Assembly: GCF_050948215.1 (NCBI RefSeq)
Contig: NC_135161.1
Span: 2,142,830 to 2,206,829 of the forward strand
DNA from: Halictus rubicundus
Taxonomy: Eukaryota; Arthropoda; Insecta; Hymenoptera; Halictidae
Direction of reading: 5' to 3'
DNA: 64,000 bases
The position numbers and the translations under genes are program-made. The notes beneath the pieces were generated by a model that searched no databases, was not told the DNA's origin, and worked only from the letters and a program-made list of their open reading frames with translations. Position 1 is the first letter of the stretch. Each line of letters opens with the position of its first letter. Below are positions 1 to 11,600 of this stretch, piece by piece.

Positions 1-750
1 GATATCTTTTTTAGTTTAAAAGTTGTAACAAAATGTGCGCCTCGCCGAACCGGGAATCGATTGCGGCTCAGACGCTCGAAACTTCGGTAACGTGAATTCG
101 GCGGAACGCGTCGAACAGTCGAGCTGGCGTCTCACACGGACTGAATAGAGGTACGCTTGTGTGTAGCGCGTGCGTAGTAGAAGCAACGTAAGGAGACGTA
201 CTGTTGCCTTCGTCGTTTATTTTCTCACTACAAACGTGAAAGAAAATAATGCAACTACGTTCTCAGTCAGTAGTGAAATAGATTGACATCTTGCAAAAAA
301 GATCAACTACATAATTATTGATTTATTAATTCTTAACTCTTTCGAATTTTACAACTAACATTAATTGATATTTTGGATGATTCTTTAAAGCTAAAGTTTA
401 TGTTTTTTAAATGAAATATACATGAAAATATATAGTAAATTTCAATTTAATTTCTTTTTCAAGTTCAGTTACAAAATATATTCAAAATGGTTGCGTATTA
501 ATAGTGTTAAAAAATTGTAGAAATGCGAATAATAATTATACGTATGGAGAATTGTTATTTACGTTTAAGGTTTATGAAAATTGTATTTCTATAATTTGGA
601 AACGTAGTATCTATATTTATTAATATTGTATTGATAAAAATAATTGTAGATATATAACATAATGACATCAAATAAAAAAATATAATTTGAACCTATAGTC
701 ATAACATCAGATATGTACATAACTCGTCAATCATTTGTATTTGACCAGAT
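1..750. other. AT-rich stretch without a recognised gene
   Basis: The first 250 bases are moderately GC-rich and CpG-containing; the rest is AT-rich with no open frame of note. Nothing in it could be matched to a gene or a repeat elsewhere in the window. Confidence 0.5.
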
Positions 751-1214
751 TTGATCATTTTTGTGGATCTAGTTCCAATATTTATCGTTCGTCAGCGTAG
801 AGGGCGTAAGAAAACCAGTTGTTTACATGTGAGACACGAAACCCCATATGGTGATTGGTCTACTCCTATACCTCGTCTGTGGTATCTCGACATTGGGGCC
901 GTTACCGACCGCTCCCAGTACCCACCTGGGACCCACTTTGAGACTCGCAGCACCGACGAGATATATATAAAGACTGCCAGCCCCTGTGTTAAGGGCCAGT
1001 TTTCCCAGGTGGCCTTGAACAATCGATAGTACCGCTATAACGGCCACTAGAAGAAGCTAAATAGTAACATTTTCGTCCAGTATGGGGAGCTGGGTGCACT
1101 TTCCACATTCAGTGTCGAGTGGCATTTTCCGAGTATCCTCTCTGATTCGATCGCATGATCTCTGACAATAGAGGCGATCTGAGCATGCGTGGTCGACATC
1201 ATAAACGACGGCGC

Positions 1215-1829
1215 TGCCGTAGCTTCGTTCGAACAACCGTGTCGCGGCACACTCACACACCGCCAAGTCGGCGTGTACGTGTACCGATGAGAATAGCAAG
1301 GGTCCGGGATGCCGCGAATCATTCCTCGATAATGCAAAGATGGGGCTTATCAGTAGTCAAAAGCGCTAGATAAAAGATAAATCTAGAGCGCTCGCCATCA
1401 AACAGGTCCGACTCTTGCATTTTCGAGCAACATTTTGCATTATTCGGTCGCATGGTGCCTGCCGTAGCTTCGTTCGAACAGCCGTGCCTCGGCACACTCA
1501 CACACCGCCAGGTCGACGTGTACGTGTACCGATGAGAATAGCAAGGGTCCGGGATGCCGCGAATTATTCCTCGATAATGCAAACATGGGGCTTATCAGTA
1601 GTCAAAAGCGCTAGATAAAAGATAAATCTAGAGCGCTCGCCATCAAACAGGTCCGACTCTTGCATTTTCGAGCAACATTTTGCATTATTCGGTCGCATGG
1701 TGCCTGCCGTAGCTTCGTTCAAACAGCTGTGCCTCGGCACACTCACACACCGCTAGGTCGGCGTGTACGTGTACCTACGAGAATAGCTAGGGTCCAGGAT
1801 GCCGCGAATCATTAATCGATCATGCAAAA
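1215..1829. repeat. 245-bp tandem repeat, about 2.5 copies
   Basis: The phrase tgccgtagcttcgttc starts at 1215, 1460 and 1705, giving an exact period of 245 bases. Copies 1 and 2 are nearly identical; copy 3 is partial and more diverged, and stops where the adjoining hAT-like foldback begins (about 1830). Open frames across the unit are repeated with it and show no conserved protein character, so I regard it as non-coding satellite-like DNA. Confidence 0.85.
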
Positions 1830-1832
1830 TGG

Positions 1833-2639
1833 CAGAGTTGGGCAAAATATTTATCTAAATAAAAATTCCGAATAACTAGTAAAAGATAAAAAAAAATTTT
1901 TATTCCTTATTCGAAGGTTCAAGTAAAGAAAGTATCTTTATTTGATGTGTATCGAATAATTTTATTCGACGAGAATTTATCCGACGAAAAAAGATAATTT
2001 TTTTTATTCGAAGCGGATTTATTCAAACTTCGAATAATTTTTTCATCTTTTATCTTTATTATCTATTCGAAGGCTTCTAATAAATCTTCGAATTACTTTT
2101 ACCGAGCGCCGAGCTTCAAAGACCCAGCGACGACAGACGACATACAATGTAAGCGGATGGAGAATCGCGCACGTATGAAAGTTTAAACTTTTAGATTTTT
2201 CAATATATCCTCATGAAATTGTGACGAGCGAATGGAGGGGATTTTCCTGATGAAAATAAGTTCAAATTCGAGTGTAATCGAACAAGTTTCATTGATACGT
2301 AATGTTACGATAAAAATTACAATCTCATTAAAGACAGTCCAAATCATGTCGTGTTTGGACTCATTTTCATCGGGATAAGCTCTACAATTCATTCGTATAA
2401 ACAATATTGTTCTGATTAAAAATGTAAAAGCATAAATTGCCAATAATGCTCGATTCTCCATCTGCTTACATTGTAGGCTGTTGGTCGGTCTTTATAAAAA
2501 ATCTTTATTCCTCGAATGAAATCATTACCTGTGGAATAGAGATAACATAATTATTTTTATTTGATGCGTAACAAATCATTTTTTTATCTTTTATTCGCTG
2601 TTTGAAATGTCTATTTCAATAAAAATTTGCCCATCTTTG
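1833..2639. mobile_element. hAT-like non-autonomous foldback element
   Basis: The left end reads cagagttgggcaaaat and the right end, on the opposite strand, caaagatgggcaaat, which resembles insect hAT termini. Inverted similarity continues inwards (AT-rich stretches with gataaaaaaa and tttgatg/catcaaa) and reaches an inner pair, tacaatgtaagcggatggag near 2143 and its inverted copy near 2475. No transposase frame is present. The 8 bases flanking each end do not match, so the boundaries or the family call may be off by a few bases. Confidence 0.5.
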
Positions 2640-3315
2640 CTCCTACAATTATATTATTTTATATTATATTAATTCATCCACGTGATTCTCTCTCAAACTC
2701 TATACTATCCGGAATAGTACGTTAAATAAACGCTACTCTGGTTTTCAACATATTTCTGTTCCCACAGATCGATTCTTGGAACAATTATCTATAAAAAAAA
2801 GTGTAAGGAAATAATGCTTGTTCATGAAATATTTTTAAATTACAAATTAAGGTATCTCATATGAAATTTGAAGTAGAAATTGATTTTCCTAAAATTATGC
2901 TTTGACACTTTCTTACGAAAAATATTTCTACGAATTTTTTGTCCTTGATATCAGTTTTACTTTCAATATTTTAAATCTTAAAAAGCAACACTAAAAAAAT
3001 ATCTATTTAATTAGAATACGTTCGTCGGAGAATGTAACATTTGATAATCGATATGGTTCCGTGATGATTCACCTTCTCACCGACGAGAATTTCCTTCGTG
3101 GTCTTCTGTACCGACGAAATACCGTCATTGGCCTTCTGTTTCGTACTCCAGGCAAAATCTATCCTAGAGGGCGGTAGACAACACCGTATTTTTCGAGCGA
3201 CGCATTCTCCCGTAAGGCTGGCAGTCTTTATATATATCTCGTCGGTGCTGGCAGTCTTTCTGTTTATATATATCTCGTCGGTGACGTAACCCCATTACTA
3301 TTTTCGTGTCACATC

Positions 3316-4063
3316 CTGTATTACCAACTGGAACTAAAATCTGCTGACAGCGTCGTTAGTGGTAGGAATTAAAATTAAAAATAGCTATATATATAGTCAC
3401 TGCAGTCTCGCGAATACAATAGAATATTGTTTTCTAAAACGCTTTAACGATTTCAAATACTAATTTCGGTTATGATTAGTTAAACTTTATGTTGGGTATA
3501 AATAACAAATGAATGAAACTGTACGTACAATAAAGAATATGTTTAACTGCAAAATTCGAAATGTTGTAAACAGCCAGATATTAATATGTACTTTATAAAT
3601 GTAACGTATACGCGAATAAATTCATTGTTCAGAACTGTATTGTTATTGTTATAGGATGACATCATTTTGTTCCTATTATTAATTAACTACATTGCTTTGA
3701 ACAGTAATTATTATATAAATATTTTTTAAGTGGTTTTTATGAAAATTTTCATGAACATTACAAGACAAATGTTTTAATAACTTACTAAAAACTACAAAGC
3801 CAAGCTTTGAACGTAACTTGGTTATATATAAATAACCTTTTAATTTTGAAATTTGAACACAAATTATTACTATATTTGTTATCAATAAATAAAAGATTCG
3901 TCTTAACATCAGCTACAACAATATGTAATAAAAAATACTTAGTTTTATATTTACTTAAAAAATTAAGATGACCATAATTTTTTATCAAAAAAATTTTTTT
4001 CTATTGGGATTTATGGATAACTGAGTATCGATTAACTTTTGTTGGAAACATTATTCTGCCAGA
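3316..4063. other. AT-rich spacer
   Basis: No convincing coding frame, RNA gene or repeat copy was recognised. The small open frames near 3679-3988 are AT-rich and look fortuitous. Confidence 0.4.
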
Positions 4064-4541
4064 TTATCCGAAATGTTTAAAACATCCCCAGATGGCTTCT
4101 TTTGGGTCACTGAGATCTTGGTTGGTGGCCCGTCGAGAAATTTTCCGAGTGTGGTACTCGCGAAATGATCGTAATTCCTTATGCGTTGCTTCCTGGGTAT
4201 CTTCTGAAAGATTTCCGATGGATAATAGGATGCTTTCTACCACATCAGTACCTTGTATGAGCACTTTGTGTACAGTTACCAATATATAATACCATGGATA
4301 TAAATTCATTCCCCGATGCTCTGTGTGCAACTCGTGCTATGTACTCCAACTCTTCCGGGGTGTACTGCGTCAATAGGCTTTCTATTTGCCTGCGATTTAT
4401 CATGTCACTTGCCTCAGAAAACCCTTTTTTTGGTCGTCCACCTTCACTGCGTCCTTCAAATTCAAACAGTGGTTGTTCAAACCAATCGGGACATTTTAAA
4501 AGAAATTGTTGGATTATTAGCAATAATAATGCAACTGCCAA
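4064..4541 (-). pseudogene. Relic of a multicopy arthropod hypothetical protein
   Basis: Two minus-strand frames join across a frameshift near 4290. The upstream part (4541-4290) has a GRPKKGF motif followed by an Arg/Glu-rich helix. The downstream part (4290-4064) contains VTVHKVLIQGTDVVESILL, SIGNLSEDTQEA and RKISRR. From memory these correspond to the N-terminal and C-terminal parts of an uncharacterised, repeatedly duplicated protein family of ants and other arthropods, with the middle missing. It is probably of transposon origin. The R1-like LINE inserted just upstream in plus coordinates, so the relic may predate that insertion. Confidence 0.4.
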
Positions 4542-4620
4542 AAGAGCAAAAATAAATTACGTTGTCCATGAGAAACACTGTAGCTTTCTCTGCCTTAGAA
4601 TAACAGACCAGATGTCATCC

Positions 4621-4632
4621 GGCCCATAGGCC
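4621..4632. repeat. Target-site duplication of the R1-like LINE (3' side)
   Basis: The 12 bases ggcccataggcc are repeated exactly at 10416-10427 and directly abut the poly-T (poly-A on the minus strand) at 4633. Confidence 0.85.
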
Positions 4633-5146
4633 TTTTTTTTTTTTTTTATCGTGAGGAAATGTTTTATACATACCCCGACTCCCTGGGGGAAGCCGGGGTT
4701 ATGTGGGATTCTCCCCGGGGGATGAACCCGCGGAGACTACCCACTAAAACCTCACGCCCACCTAAGCTACACGGGAGGTGCCTGGATCACGCGAGTACTC
4801 AACAGGACACCTCCCAGCTATCATCATACCCCGGGGGAGGGGTTAACCTCCCCCACTTCCTACGCTATAAGACCCCGGGCGGAGGGACCCGCCCGGTGTC
4901 CCCATCCCTGGAGCCTTCGGATTGGGCTTCCCGAGCCCCAGCTCGGTCCACCCACAGCTCCCGGAGTCTTCATGCCCCGCTCGGAGCCGGTACCCCGAAG
5001 GAACCAGCCCCGGCCGAGGCAGGAAGACGCCGCCACCGGAAGGAAGGGCCGTCGGAGGGGTGATCCGGTACTCCCCGACCCTTCCTTTCCCCACAACCCC
5101 CCACGTATCCCCCTCCCCAATCGGGGAGGGACGGACCGACACCCCC

Positions 5147-7675
5147 CTACACTGGGAAACTAACCCGGGGGGCGCCAACAGCGCCCTCCACTCCGATAAA
5201 CTTTCCGTCCGGGCCTGGCGATTCTGGCCCTCGAGCTCCAACTCCTCCTCGCGCATGAGTTCCACCCCCGGCGGGCGGCGGAAGGAGCGGGCGGTCTGGT
5301 ATAACTTCGCCCGCTCCGCCGCCACCACAGTGAAGGGTGGAATCACGGCGAGGAGTCCCGCCGCCTCGGTGGAGATGGTGCGGTACCCCCGTATGACCCG
5401 CAAGGCCAGCCGCCGCCGCACTCTTTCTAAGAGTTTGCGGCTGGGCGTGCTGGCCTCGAGCGAGCGGTGCCATACGGGGGCCCCATACAGGGCTATAGAC
5501 CGCACCACCTCCGTGTAGAGGCGGCGCACTTTCAAATCCGGCCCCCCGACATTCGGCAGCAGCCGCGCCAATGCGGCTGCCGTCTTCTCTATTCGGGGGG
5601 CGAGGAGCTCGAAGTGTCCATCGAATCGCCAGCGGCCGTCTATGATCAGGCCCAGGTACCTCATCCTGGGCCCGATCGCGACGGAGGTTTCAGCGACGCG
5701 AATCCGGAGATCTTGACCACGGGGTAGCCGCCACACCCGAGGCGAATACAACCAAATCGCCTCGGTTTTTGTGGCGGCCACGGTCAACCCCATTCTCCGG
5801 ATTCGCCCGATCACGCAGTCCAGGGCGGCCTCCCCGAGGTGCCTGGTCCTCCTCCAATCCTCCCCCTCGGCATAAACCAGATAAGGGGGCACCTGGAAAT
5901 GGTCCAGCGCCCCCATTATCTCCGACCAGGGCAGGGTGTTGAACGCATTGGAAATGTCCAATGACACTGCTATCAACACCCTGCCCCGAGCGACAGCCTG
6001 CTCCCGGAGGAGGCGCAGGCGCTCCAATGCGTCTACAGTGGAGCGCCCCCTCCGGAACCCAAACTGGCTGTCGCTCAGGTCGGGACCACCCCGCGACAGA
6101 TGCTCAACGAGGCGGGCAGCAATAATTCTCTCGAACAGCTTGCCCGCCTCGTCGAGCAGACACACCGGCCGGTAGGCAGAGGGAGACTCTGCGGGTTTCC
6201 CCTCCTTTTGGAGGAGAACCAGGCACGCTTCTTTCCATACTGTGGGGAAGACACCCCGGCGCAGGCTCGCGTCCATGACGCTCCTGAACGCCGGGGCGAG
6301 GACCTCCATAGCTAAGGCCATTATACCACCGGGAACCCCATCGGGGCCAGGGGCCTTCTTGCCCCTGGCCCGGAGTTCCCGGACGGCCCGGTACAACTCC
6401 CACTCGGTGACCCGGAATTCGTCCGACCATTCAATGGTCGGACCCGGGGCGCGTCCCCCCCCCCTCACTCAGGGGGAAGAGGGTATCCACTACGCGCCCC
6501 AGAAGTTCCGGGTCTAACCGCTCCGTGACCGGGGACGCCCAGGGGCGGAGCTTACCAAGCACCGCCTTATATGGGCGCCCCCACGGATCCTCACGGAGGG
6601 TGAGCAGGAGCTCATCCCAGGCCTTGGCCTTAGCAGCGGCAATCGCACGCTTGAGGGCCACGGCCGCCGATCTGTACTCACTGTACAGCTCGGCGACCCT
6701 CGGCTCCGCGTCGCCGCCCAGAAAATGGCGGCGACGGGCGCGGGCATACTGGCGGCGGGCTCGGCCGGCCGAACTGCGAAGTTCGGCCAGCTCCCCCGAC
6801 CACCAGTAAACTGATCTTCTCGGGGGCTGAGCTCGGACCCGGGGCATCGCCACGTCACAGATCATCTGCAACGTGCCCCGGATCCAAGCCGCCCCCTCGT
6901 CTGCCTCGCGCTCCCTGGCCGAAGGCCAGGCGGAGCCGATAATCACGGCCCTCAGGAGGTCCCCGTCCAGTCGTTTCAGCGCCCACCTGGGCGCTGACGG
7001 GGTGCCACGTCGGAGGGGCGTGTCCAATGGCGAGTCCGAGACCACAGCCACGTCCATCAGGACGTAGCTGTGGTCCGACAAGGTCTCTCCACTCCAGACC
7101 CGCCAATTGGACACACGGCGTGAGGCGGCAGCCGTCGCGAACGACACGTCCACAATCGACCAGCCGTTCCACCTCACGCACGTAGGTACGGAGCCCCGGT
7201 TTAACAACCGGAGCTCCATCCCCTCCGCCCAGTCTTCCAGGACTCCGCCTCGGGCGTTGGTCCCGGGGTTACCCCAGGTGGTGGACCTCGCATTGAGGTC
7301 CCCCAGGACCAACACTGGACCGGCTATATACGGGGCTATCATTAGCCCCAGCCGGTCCAGGAACATCCCTAATTCGGCGGAGTCATAACTGGGTGAGCTG
7401 TAGCACCCCACGACCAGAAATCTTCCCCACTTTACCATAACCATCCCCCTGCCCCGTTCGACCACGGAGCAGGGGGGCACAGTCGCCGAGTGGCGACGCC
7501 ACCATATCGCCACGGAGCCGTCATCGTCCCCGCACCAGTGTGGGTGGTCCGGGACTCTGTACGGCTCCGTGGCGACGGCCAGGCCAACCCCCCACTCCTC
7601 CAGGCACTGGACCATTAGGTGGTTGAGGTTGGCCTGGAGTACCGGGAGAGGGGACCAGCACGGTATATGGGCCAT
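5147..7675 (-). pseudogene. R1-like ORF2: endonuclease plus reverse transcriptase, broken
   Basis: ORF2 starts with ATG at 7675, overlapping the ORF1 stop as TAATG. The first 414 codons (to 6431) hold an APE-type endonuclease with QANLNH near residue 15, EPYR, VLGDLNARSTTWG and SDHSYV. A run of ten C (6455-6464) shifts the frame into the reverse transcriptase, which has GPDG, YRPVCLLDEAGK, FGFRRGRST and SLDISNAFN (motif A). The frame then jumps from PPYL directly to VYAEGEDW near 5875-5880. This removes motif B and the YADD catalytic motif in frame. After ALYGAPVWH the homologous part fades near 5150; the Cys-rich C-terminal domain usual for the clade is missing. The open frame runs on to 4843 through 3' UTR. 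Confidence 0.85.
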
Positions 7676-9805
7676 TAATTGGCCTTCACGCTGGTCCCCT
7701 CCTTAGTCGCCGGTGCGGGTGGCGGGGGGTCACTACCCCTCGTCCCGCTGGGGACTGCCTCCACCTCCATTTCCACTGTCTCAGTGGAGGTGTGGGGGGC
7801 GGCTACTGCCTCCCCGGCAGTCCCCTTCTTCGCGCCTTGGGGGGGGGCGCCACACCGCCCACCCCCTTTGCGCCCTTCTTCTGTTTGGGAGGCGGGGAGC
7901 ACGCTTTGCTCCCCGCCTTGTGCCCCGCCCGCTGACCACGGCCGCACACACTGCGCAGTGGGGTGGCGCCTTGCACTCCACCGCCCGGTGGGTGGCGTCA
8001 CCGCAGCGGTAGCAGTGACCGCTGCGGTCAACCTCCGCAGTGCACCGCTGCCGAACATGCCCCAGGGCAAGGCAGCGGAAGCACTGCAGCGGCCGAGCCG
8101 CCAGCACAACCACCTGGGCGGTGGACCACCCCACGCGTATCCTTCCGGCCTTCTCGATAGCCAGGGCCGCCACGGCCGGGCACTGCACCCATATGGTGCC
8201 GAGCCCGCTGGGCGGAGCCTTAAGCTCCCCTACCCTAACGGACTCGGCGGTGCAGCCCCCGGCTTTAGAGACCGCCTCCACTACCTCCTGGGGGGTCACG
8301 GAGACCTCCAGGCCCGTGAGGCGGAATTCCGCCTTCTTCACGGGCCTGGACACCTTTACGTCCATCCCCCCCAGGACGGCGGCCATCTTGGCGGCCAAGG
8401 CATCGGCCTTGGGGCCCCCATCGGCACCGGGGACCTCAATAATGAGGCCCCCGGTTACCGCCCTCTTCCAATGGAGGGCCTCGATGCCGAGGGCGTCTAA
8501 ATCGACGCCCTGGCGGGCCCTCCTAATGGCCTCCTCATACGAGGCCCCGCTCCCCTCCGGGACAGTCACGGTGACTGCCGCGGAGCGTGGCGGGGCCCTG
8601 ACCTTGGCCGCTGATTTCCCGCCCTTCGAGGCGGGGACAGCGGCCCTCCTTCCCTTTGGGGCGCCAGCCGATACGGCTGCCGCCACCTCAGCCGCGGCCT
8701 TAGCAGCGGCCTTGGCCGCGGAGATGGCCCGCCTCCCGACCACCTTCGCCCAGGTCCCCGGCTTAGCTGGGGTACCCGGTGCGGGCGCAGGGGGCTGGGC
8801 CGGGCAGGCGACCGAAGGCTGGGGGGCCTCCCCAGCCTTCTTGCCCTTTTTCTTCTTCTTCTTCTTCTTCTTCGTATCCCCCGTCCCCGGGGCAGGGGCA
8901 GGGGCAGGCGTCGGCGGAGCAGGCGCAGGGGCGGGCCGCGGCGGTGGCCGGGGGTCCCCACGGGCACCATGTCCGGCTACCCGTCGCAGCTCCCTCCGCA
9001 TCTCCTCGCTGAGGGATCTGAGGCCCTCCTCCATGAGGACCCGCATCTGGGCCACCAGGTCCAGATGCATTGTCGGGGTCGCGGTGACCTCGGCGACCTC
9101 GGGGGCGGAGACTAGCGGCAGGGGGGAGCGTCCCGCAACCGCTTCATCGCCATCAATTCTCCCCTGATGGCCCGAAGCGAGTCGCGGGTCTCCAGCAGCT
9201 CCCTCCTGAGAGCCGCATTCTCTAGCCGCAGTGCGGCATCCCCAGCGTCCGCCTGAGAGACAGGAGCGCGGGAGTCGGCAGGGGGTCCAACCTGGACACC
9301 CCTGCGCTCCAACTCCCTCGCTGCCGCCTTAATGTCCGCGGAGGCCTCGCGGATCCCCTTAAGGTGAGTACCCTTAAGGTTCCGGCTGGCCTCCGCGAGC
9401 TCCCGGGCAAAGTCCGATTTTTCCGCGATAAGGGCGGACAGCTCCCCGGGGAGCATGGACCTAATGTCCGGTCGGACGACCTCGTCCAGCCGCTCCCGCT
9501 TTCCCTGCGACGGAGTCGGCTGTGGCACGCCCGGAGGGGTCAACGACCTCTTCGTGCCCGCCCCGCTGGGGATGGGGGGGGGCCGACTGGGTCGAGGCGT
9601 CCGACAGTCGGTCCTCCGACCGGACGCGCGAACCTCGTCCCCTCACTCCCCTCTCCGGTCGGAGAAAGGGCCGGTCCCCAACAGCTGGGGTCTGGCGCCT
9701 CTCTTCCTGGGACAGGTCCAGGACCGCCCCAACTCCCTCCACTACCACTTTCGGGTGTGGTAACCCCTCCTTTCCATCTACATTTTTAATTAAATTTATA
9801 TCCAT
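7675..9805 (-). pseudogene. R1-like ORF1 (gag-like, CCHC zinc knuckles), frame-broken
   Basis: A likely start is the ATG at 9805 (MDINLIKNVDG). The coding potential changes frame at G/C runs: nine G at 9574-9582 and six G at 9121-9126. There is a further shift near 7940 and another at nine G, 7839-7847. The central part has Ala/Pro-rich and Lys-rich low complexity, followed by CFRCLALGHVRQRC and CYRCGDATHRAVEC knuckles and a third CAVC motif. The C-terminal segment ends at TAA 7677-7675, sharing a base with the ORF2 ATG, an arrangement used for translational coupling in LINEs. The protein would coat the element RNA. Confidence 0.8.
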
Positions 9806-10415
9806 AATAAATCCCACGAGCATGGCGGGAAATAAGGTCCACCCGGGCAGAGCCCCCACTACCCGGGTAAGCCTATTTACCTCGGGAGGTCGGCAGGTAT
9901 CCCGAGGTGTACAAACGCTAATGAGCGGTGCATCCACCGCCCACCCCCGGTGCTTAGTCCGGGAGTTTCCCCTCGTCACGTTTACGATAGCTTGGGAATA
10001 GAGACTTTTTTATAGAGGTTTATCCTCCTCGCAGGCCGGCCGATTAAGGCAAGCCCCCCGTTCCGGTAAAACATGACCACCGGTTTACGGTATGGGGCCC
10101 TGCGGCGACCTCCCCGGTCGTTACCCGCAGGACACAGAGCCCGCGGTTTTCATCCCTCCGTGTGAGCCTTACCGGCATGGGAGGCCCTGCCAGGATCCGA
10201 AGATCCCGCCGGTATCGCCTCACACATCATTGGGACTACTTCCCGCGGAATGCCCCTCGCTCCGTTAGCAACACACAACTATGTGTGTTCCCAGGGTCCA
10301 CCACGAGGAGGTGGAGCGAGAGGACTTTAGACCTGTGACATCCCTCAAATAGAGAGAACGGCTCGACAGTGGGACAGCTGGTCCCACTGTAGAGGCCACA
10401 GGTCCTCGGACCCCG

Positions 10416-10427
10416 GGCCCATAGGCC
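10416..10427. repeat. Target-site duplication of the R1-like LINE (5' side)
   Basis: Exact second copy of ggcccataggcc found at 4621-4632, marking the 5' junction of the minus-strand LINE. Confidence 0.85.
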
Positions 10428-11007
10428 TGGTATTTGTCGTACCCGAGGGCCAGGGCAATAAACGATGCAGGCCTGGGTTTTTCCCTTATTTCAAGTGGAC
10501 GAAAGATTTCTCTTTCGCCCCTGCTTTTTCTTTTCTTCACTTCGAGTCCGTTAGCCGAACTGGTTACATCGTCCTTCCGCGCTGTTTAATAAAACAGCTA
10601 TAGAAAGAATTCTCCAGTGAAGTCGATTATTTAAATACCCAATCCTAATAGAAATCTATCAACATCGCGTTCGCTGTTCTTCCATTTTTTTACTAAATTG
10701 ATAGAAAATTGTTTAATTATTTTTCTAACAAAATCTTCTGACGTCTATCAAAATTTTCAAAATTACATGTCTGAGCCACATATTCATAAATTGAATTTTG
10801 GACACCAACACTACTAGACGCACAGATGTTATTTCTATCTCGAAGAAATTGAAAGATGTCCCTCCCTACAAACAATCAAGATTAATGTAGAATACTTTGC
10901 ACAAGTGTTCATTAGATTTATCTAAGAATTTTGCAGTATTTCGTTCGTAAACAAATTTATTTGAAGAGAGAAGTCAACCTTTTGTCCGAACTGACCGTTC
11001 TATGTAA
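10428..11007. other. Spacer, no gene recognised
   Basis: The first 130 bases are the former neighbour of the DNA left of 4621 before the LINE inserted. The rest is AT-rich and featureless. Confidence 0.4.
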
Positions 11008-11600
11008 GTGCTTATGAATCAACGGATATCGCCATTGTATATTGTTTTGAAAGAAGTCAAGGGGCAGTTAGGACCTCGTGTACGAAGAAGTGTATTCACG
11101 GCGCCTAATGTCCACATTGAAGCTTCCACATTGGGTAAACTAACGAAAGAATTATTTAGAACGTGGTTGACTGAAGTAATTTGTCCCATCTGCTCCAGAA
11201 AATTCTGTTTTACTTCTTGATTCATGGAATGGATATAACGACGAGATCATACGTAACGCCCTGCCAGAGGGCCGATCTTCCGATCTTGCAATATTATTAA
11301 ATATTGATATCAATCTACACGCAAGAGATAATATTATTAAACTACACTCATTAATCCATAACCAATTATCAGCTGCGCGTTATAAACGGCTGTTTCAATA
11401 TGCTTGGTTCCGCAGCGGATATATAGAAGAGCGGCCAGGAGAATTTGAAAATCCCGTAGAGTTCTGCTTTACAAAATTAGATGGTTTAACGTGTTTCCAT
11501 TGCTCAAATGTAGTTGTACTTAAATGTTCTTGGTGCAAAGAACATTTATGTTTTTCTCATTTTATCCTTGAGTATCATTATTGCCAGAATTATGTAGAAT
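11008..11600 (+). pseudogene. Degenerate DDE-type transposase fragment
   Basis: The first frame contains YIVLKEVKGQLGPRV and VFTAPNVHIEAST. Near 11190 the frame shifts into APENSVLLLDSWNGYND, whose LLLDSW looks like the second catalytic Asp of a DDE transposase. A deletion seems to follow, because the text goes straight to DNIIKLHSLIHNQLSAARY. The end, to TAA at 11601, is Cys/His-rich: CFHCSNVV, CSWCKEHLCF, EYHYC. I recognise the pattern from repetitive transposase-like proteins of ant genomes but cannot name the superfamily with certainty. It is clearly broken. Confidence 0.55.

Larger units (their letters stand above)
826..3315. mobile_element. Candidate composite element bounded by inverted terminal-like repeats
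   Basis: A perfect 35-bp inverted repeat lies at 948-982 and 3216-3250 (it begins cagcaccgacgag and ends gactgccagcc on the left copy). A second, slightly diverged copy of the right arm follows at 3249-3284. Outside these, both ends carry a related motif (tgtgagacacgaaacccc near 828, and ttttcgtgtcacat near 3301 in opposite orientation). The same outer motif recurs near 46190 and 46327. No transposase is encoded between the arms; the interior is filled by a tandem repeat and another foldback. I infer a non-autonomous element or nested insertion cluster. The family is not recognised and no target duplication was found. Confidence 0.45.
4633..10415 (-). mobile_element. R1-clade non-LTR retrotransposon, nearly full length, inactive
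   Basis: On the minus strand this 5.8-kb unit has a GC-rich 5' leader (10415 to about 9806), ORF1 with CCHC knuckles, ORF2 with endonuclease and reverse transcriptase, a 3' UTR and a poly-A tail (poly-T at 4633-4648). A 12-bp target duplication at both ends shows one retrotransposition event. Its GC content is far above the surrounding DNA. Domain order and motifs are those of the R1 clade of LINEs. The insertion site is not the 28S rRNA gene. Several frame breaks and an RT deletion make it non-functional. Confidence 0.88.

Noticed and set aside
751..1029. Open frame of 92 codons near the left repeat cluster
   Set aside because: It overlaps repeat-family sequence and an opposite-strand frame of similar length and shows no domain.
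1825..2647. 8-bp target duplication for the hAT-like element
   Set aside because: The flanking octamers (caaaatgg and ctcctaca) do not match.
7679..8500. Long plus-strand frames opposite the R1-like ORF1
   Set aside because: Gly/Pro/Arg-rich antisense shadows of GC-rich ORF1; the minus strand carries the zinc knuckles.
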